The notes below the pieces were generated by a model. The model was not told the DNA's origin and made no database searches. It saw nothing but the letters and a program-made list of their open reading frames with translations. The position numbers were made by a program, and so were the translations under genes. Below, piece by piece: positions 47,596 through 56,061 of a DNA stretch of 64,000 nt (the first letter of the stretch is position 1; each line of letters opens with the position of its first letter). Source of the DNA: Lachnospiraceae bacterium (GTDB taxonomy: Bacteria > Bacillota > Clostridia > Lachnospirales > Lachnospiraceae); assembly GCA_015057635.1 (NCBI GenBank), contig SVEB01000028.1, positions 62,001 through 126,000 of the forward strand, read 5' to 3'.

Positions 47596-48360
47596 TTTAT
47601 ATTCTACTTTTTCTAAACATAATCCGATAGAAGAAAGCGTCTGGCCAGCGAGACTTCTGTCTTTTTCTTCTAATGCTCTTCTTACGCTTTCAATATCCCG
47701 TTCTGACCGTCCAACTTCCAGTAACGTCCCTGCAATAATCCGCACCATATGATACAAGAATCCGTTCCCGGTCACATAGATTCGGACTTCCTGTCCATGA
47801 TAGTTGTTTTTCTCTTCTGTGATACGGATTTCCGTGATCGTGCGCACCGTCGGCTTCCCATCCTTTCGATCGGTGCAAAAACCCTTAAAATCATGAGTTC
47901 CTACAAGGTAAGAGGCGGCTTCCCGCATTGCGTTTAAATCAAGATGTCCCCCTGCCGGATACACATATTTTCTTGTAAAGACACATTCTCTCTCTTTCGT
48001 ATCGATCCGGTAAAGATATGTCTTTGATACCGCATCATACCGACTATGAAAGGACGCTCCTACAAACGTCACATCCATCACTCTGATTTCTGCAGGCAGT
48101 CTTTCATTTAACTCATGTTTCATCTGCTCTTCACTGTATTCTGTATCAACCTGAACATTTGCCACCTGTCCAAGCGCATGCACTCCGGCATCGGTTCGCC
48201 CGGATCCCGTCACCTTCTCTTTCTGTCCGGTTATCTCCTCTATCTTCTCTTCTAAGAGCTTCTGAATGGATGGCTTATTCTCTTTTGCATTATCGACACG
48301 CTGCCATCCGGAAAATGCATTTCCGTCATAGGACAGCACAAGCTTTATATTTTTCTTCAT
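47590..48360 (-). CDS. truA: tRNA pseudouridine(38-40) synthase
   Basis: MKKNIKLVLSYDGNAFSGWQRV...VTGSGRTDAGVHALGQVAN; start chosen downstream of ORF-track start. Confidence 0.95.
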   Translation of the reverse strand: MKKNIKLVLSYDGNAFSGWQRVDNAKENKPSIQKLLEEKIEEITGQKEKVTGSGRTDAGVHALGQVANVQVDTEYSEEQMKHELNERLPAEIRVMDVTFVGASFHSRYDAVSKTYLYRIDTKERECVFTRKYVYPAGGHLDLNAMREAASYLVGTHDFKGFCTDRKDGKPTVRTITEIRITEEKNNYHGQEVRIYVTGNGFLYHMVRIIAGTLLEVGRSERDIESVRRALEEKDRSLAGQTLSSIGLCLEKVEYKK

Positions 48361-48541
48361 TTTAGACCTCTGGTTTGGAGAATTTTCGAATCCTGTTTTT
48401 TTCTGCATTATAACATATCCTTTTCTGTTATTGTGAAATGTATCTATATTTTTTGTAAAGTAGTTAGAAATTCTTAAGAAATGTTCTATACCCAAATGCT
48501 TCTAATTGTGCTATACTTTCATAGCATTAAACTCAGATTTC

Positions 48542-48571
48542 CAGGCATCTTGGTATGAGCCAAGATGCCTG
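48542..48571 (+). promoter_or_regulatory. 12-bp perfect hairpin in the 5' leader of the LTA-synthase-like gene
   Basis: CAGGCATCTTGG-TATGAG-CCAAGATGCCTG, 53 nt upstream of the ATG. Confidence 0.7.
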
Positions 48572-48624
48572 ATAATAAAATAATTATGCCGTAACTGGCT
48601 TAAAACATTCAACGAGGTGCTATT

Positions 48625-50736
48625 ATGCAGATACATTTTCACAAACCAGACTCAAACGAATGGAAGAAAAAATTAAAACACCCTATGGTTGTTTGCTTTT
48701 TGGTAGCGTTTGGTCTGAACCTTTTTGTTGAAGCAATGTCAAGATGCTCACTGTTTGGCGCATTCGGATACTTATTCACCAATCCGCTCGTATTCCTTTA
48801 CAATACTGTGATTATCGCAGCCACGCTTTCCATCACGCTCCTGTTTCGAAAGCGCACATTTGCTATGACATTCGTTTCCCTTCTATGGGTGATCATCGGT
48901 ATCACGGATTTCATCCTGTTACAGTTTCGTACGACACCTTTCACCGCAATCGATATTCTGATGATCAAATCCGCCATTGAAATTTGGCAGTACTACCTAA
49001 ACTCCTTCCATCTGATCTTAATCGGAGCGGGCCTTGTCCTCTTAATCCTTGGACTAGTTTTCTTATGGAGAAAGACAAAGAAAATAACCGGAAAGATTGC
49101 ATTTTACAAAGTGTTAGCCTTTAGTGCCATCACCTTTCTTTCCTCCCTTTTGTTAACGGAAGCCGGCCTTAAGACAAATCTTTTAGCCGCGAACTTCGGG
49201 AATCTGGCAGATGCCTTTCACGAGTATGGCCTCCCATACTGTTTCGTAAACAGTGTGATCAATACGGGAATTGACAAACCAAAGCACTATTCCCCGGACG
49301 TGGTGAATCAAATTGTAAACGCAGTAGAAGAAGGGGTTGTCGTACAGCCTTCCGATATCATTCCAACCAATAAACCGGATACACTTCCTACTGCCACACC
49401 AACTCCGACTGCAACTCCGACACCAACTCCAACTGTTGTACCGGAAGCTGCAAACCCTTATCCAAATATCATTATGGTGCAGCTCGAATCCTTCTTTGAT
49501 CCAGCGCATATTAAAGGAATCACCTTCACCTCAGATCCAGTTCCAAATTATCGAAACCTGGTCAACAATTACTCTTCCGGATACTTAAATGTACCTAGCG
49601 TTGGTGCTGGAACCGCTAATACCGAGTTCGAAATCATTACCGGCATGAACCTTGACTTCTTTGGTCCCGGCGAATATCCTTACAAAACGATTTTACAGGA
49701 AATGACCTGTGAAAGCGTGAATTTCAACTTAAAGACATTAGACTATACAACCCACGCAATTCATAACAATACCGGAACCTTCTACGACCGTAATAAGATT
49801 TTCTCCCAGCTCGGATTTGATACCTTCACATCTGTGGAATATATGAACAATGTGGAACACACACCGCTTGGCTGGGCAAAAGATGATATTTTAGTAGGTG
49901 AGATTGATAAAGCGCTTAAAGACACAGATGGCCAGGATTTCGTTTATACCATTTCCGTACAGGGACATGGAAGCTACCCATCCGAGCCAATTCTTAAAAA
50001 TCCGGAAATCGACTTAACGCTTCCTAGTAACTTATCAAGCGACTTATATTACCCGCTTCTTTACTATGTGAACCAGATTCACGAGATGGATGATTTCATC
50101 GCCCATCTTATGGACTATGTTGACTCCCTTTCCGAAGATACCGTCTTAATTATGTATGGCGATCATCTTCCTGGCTTTAAGCTAGAAGCGACCGATTTAG
50201 ACAATGAATCCTTATTCCAGACGCAGTATGTCATGTACAGCAACTTTGCAATGGATACCATTCACAAAGATTTGGAATCCTATCAGCTGTACTCTTATGT
50301 ATTAGAGCGTCTTGGCATCAGCGTCGGGCTTATTCCAAAGCTTCACCAGACACAGCAAGATTCTGAAGTTTATTTGGATGAGTTGAAAATTTTAGAATAC
50401 GACATGCTTTATGGCGACTTAGACTGCTATGGCGGTGTGAATCCGAACGTTGCGACCGATCTTCAGATGGGCATCGATCCGATCACCATCAACAACGTGC
50501 AGTTAATCCCGGTAAATGATACGGAAGACCAAAATATCTGTATCGTAACCGGTGATAATTTCACTCCATACAGTAAGATCTGCGTAAATGGCTCCTATGT
50601 CACAACGACTTTCCAGGATTCCCACACACTGACCGCATCCGACGTGACCCTCTCCTCTGGCGACCAGGTCACCGTAGTTCAAAGCGGCACCGACATGGTA
50701 GTCCTTAGTTCCACTGAACCTTGGATACAAGACTAG
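48625..50736 (+). CDS. LTA synthase family (sulfatase) membrane protein with C-terminal IPT/TIG-like domain
   Basis: 703 aa; N-terminal TM helices, PTATPTPTATPTPTPT linker, IIMVQLESFFDP, VGAGTANTEFEIITGM, TISVQGHGSYPSEP, MYGDHLPG; C-term ICIVTGDNFTPYSKICVNGSYVTTTFQDSHTLTASDV. Confidence 0.9.
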   Translation: MQIHFHKPDSNEWKKKLKHPMVVCFLVAFGLNLFVEAMSRCSLFGAFGYLFTNPLVFLYNTVIIAATLSITLLFRKRTFAMTFVSLLWVIIGITDFILLQFRTTPFTAIDILMIKSAIEIWQYYLNSFHLILIGAGLVLLILGLVFLWRKTKKITGKIAFYKVLAFSAITFLSSLLLTEAGLKTNLLAANFGNLADAFHEYGLPYCFVNSVINTGIDKPKHYSPDVVNQIVNAVEEGVVVQPSDIIPTNKPDTLPTATPTPTATPTPTPTVVPEAANPYPNIIMVQLESFFDPAHIKGITFTSDPVPNYRNLVNNYSSGYLNVPSVGAGTANTEFEIITGMNLDFFGPGEYPYKTILQEMTCESVNFNLKTLDYTTHAIHNNTGTFYDRNKIFSQLGFDTFTSVEYMNNVEHTPLGWAKDDILVGEIDKALKDTDGQDFVYTISVQGHGSYPSEPILKNPEIDLTLPSNLSSDLYYPLLYYVNQIHEMDDFIAHLMDYVDSLSEDTVLIMYGDHLPGFKLEATDLDNESLFQTQYVMYSNFAMDTIHKDLESYQLYSYVLERLGISVGLIPKLHQTQQDSEVYLDELKILEYDMLYGDLDCYGGVNPNVATDLQMGIDPITINNVQLIPVNDTEDQNICIVTGDNFTPYSKICVNGSYVTTTFQDSHTLTASDVTLSSGDQVTVVQSGTDMVVLSSTEPWIQD

Positions 50737-50778
50737 AATGTGCGAACGGTAGTAAGCACACGTAAGACAAAAAAGAGG

Positions 50779-50940
50779 GGATGGCGCGCTATCTTTTTTG
50801 AATGTTCAGACGCATGAGCGAATAAAAAGACGCCCGGTTCTTTTCCTGGCAGACAGCAAATTCATCTGTCTGCCAGGAAAAGAGCCGGGCGTTTTTTTGT
50901 TCGTCATAAGCCGAATATTCAAAAAAATAGTGCGCCATCC
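50779..50940. repeat. Large palindromic element, copy D
   Basis: GGATGGCGCGCTATCTTTTTTGAATGTTCAGACGCATGAGCGAATAAAAAGACGCCCGGTTCTTTTCCTGGCAGACAG ... CTGTCTGCCAGGAAAAGAGCCGGGCGTTTTTTTGTTCGTCATAAGCCGAATATTCAAAAAAATAGTGCGCCATCC. Confidence 0.95.
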
Positions 50941-51002
50941 TCCGTAGCCATTGTCCACACCATCGCGCCTCGCTTCCCGGATTTCTCACGGTCCATCCGT
51001 CT

Positions 51003-52010
51003 CTATTCCAACTCCCTGGCGGATTCGCGGATAACAAGTTTTCCAGTCAGCATCTTACGGCCGAGGGTAAGGTCTGGGTTCTCGATTTTATCTATGATGC
51101 CCTTGGCGGCAGTTTCAGTCATAACATCAAGGTCAATGCTTAAAGTTGTCAGCTTTGGAGAACAGAGTTCTGCGAAAATATAGTTATCATAGCCAACGAT
51201 GGAAATATCGTCTGGAAGATGATAGCCTTTTTCCTTTAGGTGGTTGGCAAATAAGTATGCCACCTCATCACAATTGCATACGAATGCAGTCGGCATGGTC
51301 TTTGGCAGAGTGAAATTAATGAAGTTTCCTTCCTCATCCCGGTCATTGATCACCCAATGGTCATTAATCGGCAGGTTATTCTTAATCAGCGCTCTCATAT
51401 ATCCCATATAGCGGTCCAGTATGCTGCTTGTGGCATTTACCGTTCCCACAAATCCAATCTTCTTATGGCCTAATGAGATAAGATAGTCGGTTAACAGATA
51501 GGTGCCATAAAAGCTGTCACTGATTATTGCATCGATCTCACTGTGGGCATCCACATAATCAAGGAATAAAAATGGAATACCGCTTTCCCGGATCATCTCA
51601 ATATACTTTGTCCCTAACTGTCCCAGCACAATAATACCGTTTACTTTTCCATCTGCAATAATATTCGGCTTTACTCCGGATACCTCATTCACATGTGTCA
51701 CCACTTCTAAGATCCCGTAATACCCATGTGTGGAAAGCGCTTTTACCGTCTTCTGGTACATCTTTAAATAGTAAGATACATCATCCCTTACAAACTGCTC
51801 TGCCACTAAAATCCCCACATTATAATGGTTTGTCTCTTTTACTGTCTTTGTGAGATTTCCGGTATGATAGCCCATCTCCTCGGCTACCTGCTTGATCTTC
51901 TCACGAAGCTCCGCGGATACCCCATCTTTATCAGCAAGCGCTTTGGAGATCGTAACAATACTTACTCCCAGCTCATTTGCAATATCTTTCATCGTAACAT
52001 TTTTCTTCAT
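51003..52010 (-). CDS. LacI-family transcriptional regulator
   Basis: 335 aa; VTMKDIANELGVSIVTISKALADKDGVSAELREKI HTH and periplasmic-binding-like domain. Confidence 0.95.
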   Translation of the reverse strand: MKKNVTMKDIANELGVSIVTISKALADKDGVSAELREKIKQVAEEMGYHTGNLTKTVKETNHYNVGILVAEQFVRDDVSYYLKMYQKTVKALSTHGYYGILEVVTHVNEVSGVKPNIIADGKVNGIIVLGQLGTKYIEMIRESGIPFLFLDYVDAHSEIDAIISDSFYGTYLLTDYLISLGHKKIGFVGTVNATSSILDRYMGYMRALIKNNLPINDHWVINDRDEEGNFINFTLPKTMPTAFVCNCDEVAYLFANHLKEKGYHLPDDISIVGYDNYIFAELCSPKLTTLSIDLDVMTETAAKGIIDKIENPDLTLGRKMLTGKLVIRESARELE

Positions 52011-52089
52011 ATGCCCTCCACCTTATCTGCTTCCACTTGTGGATCCTTTATCTAAATATACTGGATTAATCCTTATCAATTCTCTTTTA

Positions 52090-52113
52090 TTAGGACCAAA
52101 CATGCAGTCCTAA
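52090..52113. promoter_or_regulatory. Inverted repeat TTAGGAC-N10-GTCCTAA upstream of lacI-type gene
   Basis: Perfect 7-bp arms adjacent to a TTGACA-like hexamer (52120-52125). Confidence 0.4.
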
Positions 52114-52220
52114 CATATCTGTCAATTATAAATATTATACCATCAATCCCTGATATTACAACCCGAATTACAGCCTATCTGTATGCCTTCCCTGCGTAAA
52201 ACTCCCCTGTCACTTTTCTC

Positions 52221-52318
52221 TTTCCAATAAAAAAATGCATGCCCTAAAGCTCTTTTTTCGGAACTCCCTGCTTATGGATTTCCAAAATAAATGCTTTAAG
52301 CCATGCATGATTTTTTCT
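52221..52318 (-). terminator. Large terminator-like hairpin downstream of ABC permease
   Basis: AAAAAATGCATGCCCTAAAGC / GCTTTAAGCCATGCATGATTTTTT. Confidence 0.55.
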
Positions 52319-52340
52319 GCCTTACTGCGTCTTCACGCTC

Positions 52341-52364
52341 TTATCTTTATCTTTATCTTTATCT
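52341..52364. repeat. Hexanucleotide tandem repeat (TTATCT)x4
   Basis: ttatctttatctttatctttatct, just past the permease stop codon. Confidence 0.95.
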
Positions 52365-52392
52365 TTCTTTTTCTTGCTGTTCCTATCTTTCT

Positions 52393-53607
52393 TTACGCAT
52401 TGAACATCACTTTTTCACTGTTAAATGCTTTTGCGATCAGTGCTGTTATGATAATTGCAAGTGCTCCTGTACCACAGATCGAAGCACCAAACTGAGCTGC
52501 TGTCAGCTCGTTTGTCATCAGATTCTGGATTGCGATGGAGTTGCCGTATACCGGAATGAAGAACTGGTATAGTGGTTTTTCCATGCCGCCCTGGAACATG
52601 GTGATCATACCGCCTGCCACTACTGCGATATAAAGAGGAGATACATAAGTCTGTGCTTCCTTTGAGGTTTTTGCAAGAACCGATACCAATGCAACCAGTG
52701 CCACATACAGATAAACCATAACAAGCATGATTGCAACGAGCTCTAATACCTGTACTGGTGAGAATTTCACTGCAAATGGGAGAGCATCTTCGCCCAATGT
52801 CTTACCCATTAATGGAAGCGCAATTACCATGGCAACTGCATAAACCAAAGCGGAAATGCCGCTTAGTACAGAAAGGGCAATCAGTTTGCCGCATACAAGC
52901 TGAGAACGTTTTAACGGAGTCAGCAGTAATTTTGCCATTGTACCACGTTCCTTTTCGCCTGTGATCGCATCCACGCCTAAGCTCATCGCACCTGCGAATA
53001 ACATAAAGGTAATGAAGTAAGGAAGCAGCTGTGCCATCATCTCACCGTTTGCCTTGTCTTCATTTACAATCACGTTGTCCTTCACTTCGTAAACGGTTAA
53101 AAGATCCAGATTTCCAAAACGCTCTGCAAGGAGGCTGCTCTGAAGCGGAGCTAATACCATGGATTCAAAATTGCTCTTTGCTACTGTAGAGTAATTTCCT
53201 GTCGTATTATAGTTTAATACAATACTTGGGATCTCATCCCCTTCTGCTTTGTAGCTTCTGATTGCCTCTAAGAAATCAGTCGGGAAGGTAACTAAAAGAT
53301 CAATGGAACCATCTAAGATCCCCTGTTCAATGCTTTCTGTCTCATCAGAATCGGATAAATACGTAATCTCGGAATTTTCGCCAAATCCCCCGTCAATAAA
53401 AGTCGTAAGTCCCTCCGGTGCATTCTGTATGTAAACACTTGATACATGCGCCTCCACATCATTAGAAAGGTTCTGCACCATATATCCCATAAGAGCAAAC
53501 ATGCCAAGCACGATCAGTGCCGGAAGCAAAAATAAACTAAAGATCAGCTTTGGATCTTTAAAAACACGTACAAATTCTTTGCGAATAATTGTTCCAATAC
53601 CCTTCAT
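52393..53607 (-). CDS. ABC-2 type transporter permease (NatB-like)
   Basis: MKGIGTIIRKEFVRVFKDPKLIFSLFLLPALIVLGMFALMGYM...; start 4 bp overlap-type junction with ATPase gene. Confidence 0.9.
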   Translation of the reverse strand: MKGIGTIIRKEFVRVFKDPKLIFSLFLLPALIVLGMFALMGYMVQNLSNDVEAHVSSVYIQNAPEGLTTFIDGGFGENSEITYLSDSDETESIEQGILDGSIDLLVTFPTDFLEAIRSYKAEGDEIPSIVLNYNTTGNYSTVAKSNFESMVLAPLQSSLLAERFGNLDLLTVYEVKDNVIVNEDKANGEMMAQLLPYFITFMLFAGAMSLGVDAITGEKERGTMAKLLLTPLKRSQLVCGKLIALSVLSGISALVYAVAMVIALPLMGKTLGEDALPFAVKFSPVQVLELVAIMLVMVYLYVALVALVSVLAKTSKEAQTYVSPLYIAVVAGGMITMFQGGMEKPLYQFFIPVYGNSIAIQNLMTNELTAAQFGASICGTGALAIIITALIAKAFNSEKVMFNA

Positions 53608-53608
53608 G

Positions 53609-54385
53609 TTACTGCTCCTCCTTATTATTTTCCTTATAAAGTTTAAAGAAGGCATCTTCTAAGTCTGCGCTCTTTGTTTCTTTTAAGATATCCGTAAGCG
53701 TTCCTTCGATTACTTTCTGTCCATTGATGATCACGCCGATCCTGTCACAAAGCTTCTCCGCTTCTGACATAATATGCGTGGAAATAATTACGACCTTGCC
53801 TTCTTCCTTTAAGATCTTTAAATAATCCGTCACATGTCTTGCGGTTACGATATCAAGACCGCTTGTCGGCTCATCAAAGATCACGACTTTTGGATCATGT
53901 GCGAGACATACTGCGATGGCTGCCTTCTGCTTCATGCCGGTTGACAGCTCCTCAATCTTCTTATCCTGAAATTCCGTAATCCCAAAATAAGAAAACAGTT
54001 TCTCTCTTCTTTCTTTCACGGTCTTTGGATCGATTCCATGAAGCTCACTGTAAAAGTCAAACATATAGCGCGCTGAGAAATGAGGATCCAGTTTAATCTC
54101 ATTGGTCAGAAAACCGATGCAGCTTCTTACCTTTTCAGGCTCTTTCACGGTATCATATCCGCATACCTTAATGGATCCCTCTGTCGGTTTTAACAGCGTT
54201 GCCACGCATCGAAGCGTCGTTGTCTTCCCTGCTCCGTTCGGTCCCAACAGTCCATAGATCTCCCCTTCTTTTGCCTTTAGAGAAATATGCTCTGCTGCCT
54301 TCTTCATATTTTTCTTTGTCTTCATCTGACTCATCTGCTTCTTGCTTAACTTATATATCTTTGTCAGATTCGTGATTTCAATCAT
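53609..54385 (-). CDS. ABC transporter ATP-binding protein (NatA-like)
   Basis: MIEITNLTKIYKLSKKQ...GLLGPNGAGKTTTLRCVATLL...LSTGMKQKAAIAVCLAHDPKVVIFDEPTSGLD. Confidence 0.95.
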   Translation of the reverse strand: MIEITNLTKIYKLSKKQMSQMKTKKNMKKAAEHISLKAKEGEIYGLLGPNGAGKTTTLRCVATLLKPTEGSIKVCGYDTVKEPEKVRSCIGFLTNEIKLDPHFSARYMFDFYSELHGIDPKTVKERREKLFSYFGITEFQDKKIEELSTGMKQKAAIAVCLAHDPKVVIFDEPTSGLDIVTARHVTDYLKILKEEGKVVIISTHIMSEAEKLCDRIGVIINGQKVIEGTLTDILKETKSADLEDAFFKLYKENNKEEQ

Positions 54386-54428
54386 ACTTCCACCTTTCCT
54401 TCCCTTATAAAACTGATTAGCTGCATTC

Positions 54429-54629
54429 CTATTCATCTTCACCGAAGATCTCGTCTAACGTCTTTCCAAGAACCTTGCAAATCGCCCGGCATAAGTTAAT
54501 CGTTGGATTATAATCACCGCTCTCGATTGAATTCATTGTCTGTCTGCTTACTCCGACACGTTCCGCCAGCTCTTTCTGTGACATATCAAGCGCCGCCCTT
54601 GCCGATTTAAGCTTTAAATTTTTTGCCAT
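54429..54629 (-). CDS. XRE-family HTH regulator (66 aa)
   Basis: MAKNLKLKSARAALDMSQKELAERVGVSRQTMNSIESGDYNPTINLCRAICKVLGKTLDEIFG. Confidence 0.93.
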   Translation of the reverse strand: MAKNLKLKSARAALDMSQKELAERVGVSRQTMNSIESGDYNPTINLCRAICKVLGKTLDEIFGEDE

Positions 54630-54888
54630 ACAGCCTTTCCTCCAATTTCCATGTATATCCTATCACTACCATCTTATAGTGTCAAGTATATTTTACTTTT
54701 TGTTAAGATTATTTTCCATAATGTCACCTGATAACAAAGCAGCTCCGCTACGCCAGGATCAGCATCCCCTTTTTCTTCGGACGATGTACTTTATCGCGCC
54801 CAAGCCCATGCTTTGCGCACATCCTACAGAGAGTTTTTAATTCATAGAAAGGAACGTTCAAAGCACTTTTCCTTCTATGAATAAAAAA

Positions 54889-54950
54889 AGCGGCTCTAAA
54901 GCAGTTGCCTCCCCGGTAGACATCCTGCTTTAAACGCCGCCATCTTATTC
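54889..54950 (-). terminator. Terminator of PrsA-like gene
   Basis: GCGGCGTTTAAAGCAG...CTGCTTTAGAGCCGCTTTTTTT on minus strand. Confidence 0.75.
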
Positions 54951-54970
54951 ATACTGGTTATTTAAACTCT

Positions 54971-56002
54971 TTACTCCTGATTCTTTACACTTACAGCTGC
55001 CCATACATCATCCTGTATATCAACTGCTGCCTGTGTCTCCCAGGAAATATACTGTGAGGTAAACGCCTCTTCCTGACGTTTTTCAATGATCGCTTCTTTG
55101 GCTTCTGCCGTAGCTTCCTCATCCATCTCATTCTTACAGTATAGAATAAAATATCCGCTCTCTGTCTCAATTACAGCACTTGTTTCTCCGGTCTTCATTG
55201 AAAATGCTACCTTCTCAAGCGCATCATCCAAATCGCCCTTTCCTGCCACGATTTCAATCTCATCGCTGTTATCACTGTTTTCTTCCGCAAGAGAATAAAA
55301 ATCCTGTGTCTCCTTCGCCTGTTCGGAAAGGTCCTGCGCTTTCTCCTTCACGGCATTTAACTCTTCCTCTGAATAGGCGATCTCATTCCCAGATTCATCG
55401 TACCCGGTCTTAGACAGAAAGATATACTGCAATACAACCTGTCTTGCCTCTTCCGAACTCACATCGGTATCTACATTTAACGTAAGACTTTCAAAGATCT
55501 TATTCGCCAGTACATTATCCGAATAAATCTGTTTTACCACGTCTTTCTGAATTCCGTATTTTTTTATATCGGCTTCCGATACCTGGGATAAAAAGTCCGC
55601 TGTATACTCATCCACATCTAGCATCTCATCTTCTGACAGGGTGATATCCAATGCCTCTGCCTTTGAACATACAATCTTGATATATTTGATTTTCTCTAAC
55701 AACTGCTGCTTAAATAAATCCGCATATGTGGTCCCTTCTATATCGACTGTATAGTCCCAGATCTCATCGCCGTACAGTGTCTCCACCTCTTCCTTGGATG
55801 AGAGCAGGTAGATCATGGCTTCTTCTAACAATACATCCGTTCCTTCGACCGTCATTACCACCTGCTTCGAATCAACCGATTCCGAAACCGTAGGCGCAGC
55901 GCTTTCTGTGCTTGTATCCTTTGCATTGGAACATGCAAGCATGGATGTCATCAAAGCTGCAATTATGGCTAGCAATACTGCTTTCTTTTTTAACTGTCTC
56001 AT
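54971..56002 (-). CDS. PrsA/SurA-like peptidylprolyl isomerase lipoprotein
   Basis: Lipobox LMTSMLACSNA; SurA N-terminal-like region and PPIase region GDLDDALEKVAFSMKTGETSAVIETESGYFILYC. Confidence 0.88.
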   Translation of the reverse strand: MRQLKKKAVLLAIIAALMTSMLACSNAKDTSTESAAPTVSESVDSKQVVMTVEGTDVLLEEAMIYLLSSKEEVETLYGDEIWDYTVDIEGTTYADLFKQQLLEKIKYIKIVCSKAEALDITLSEDEMLDVDEYTADFLSQVSEADIKKYGIQKDVVKQIYSDNVLANKIFESLTLNVDTDVSSEEARQVVLQYIFLSKTGYDESGNEIAYSEEELNAVKEKAQDLSEQAKETQDFYSLAEENSDNSDEIEIVAGKGDLDDALEKVAFSMKTGETSAVIETESGYFILYCKNEMDEEATAEAKEAIIEKRQEEAFTSQYISWETQAAVDIQDDVWAAVSVKNQE

Positions 56003-56061
56003 TCTTTCCTCCGTTTATAAAAACCATCTGCTTCTTCCTCTATTATAAGCAAAGGCATTTC

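Noticed and set aside
50789-51037. ORF 50789..51037 (-)
   Set aside because: Lies across palindrome copy D and the LacI gene 3' end; no RBS or recognisable domain.
54740-54880. Minus-strand frame ...HRRKSALNVPFYELKTLCRMCAKHGLGRDKVHRPKKKGMLILA*
   Set aside because: Protein-like composition, but no in-frame start with RBS and it runs through the PrsA terminator hairpin; possibly a relic, not callable.
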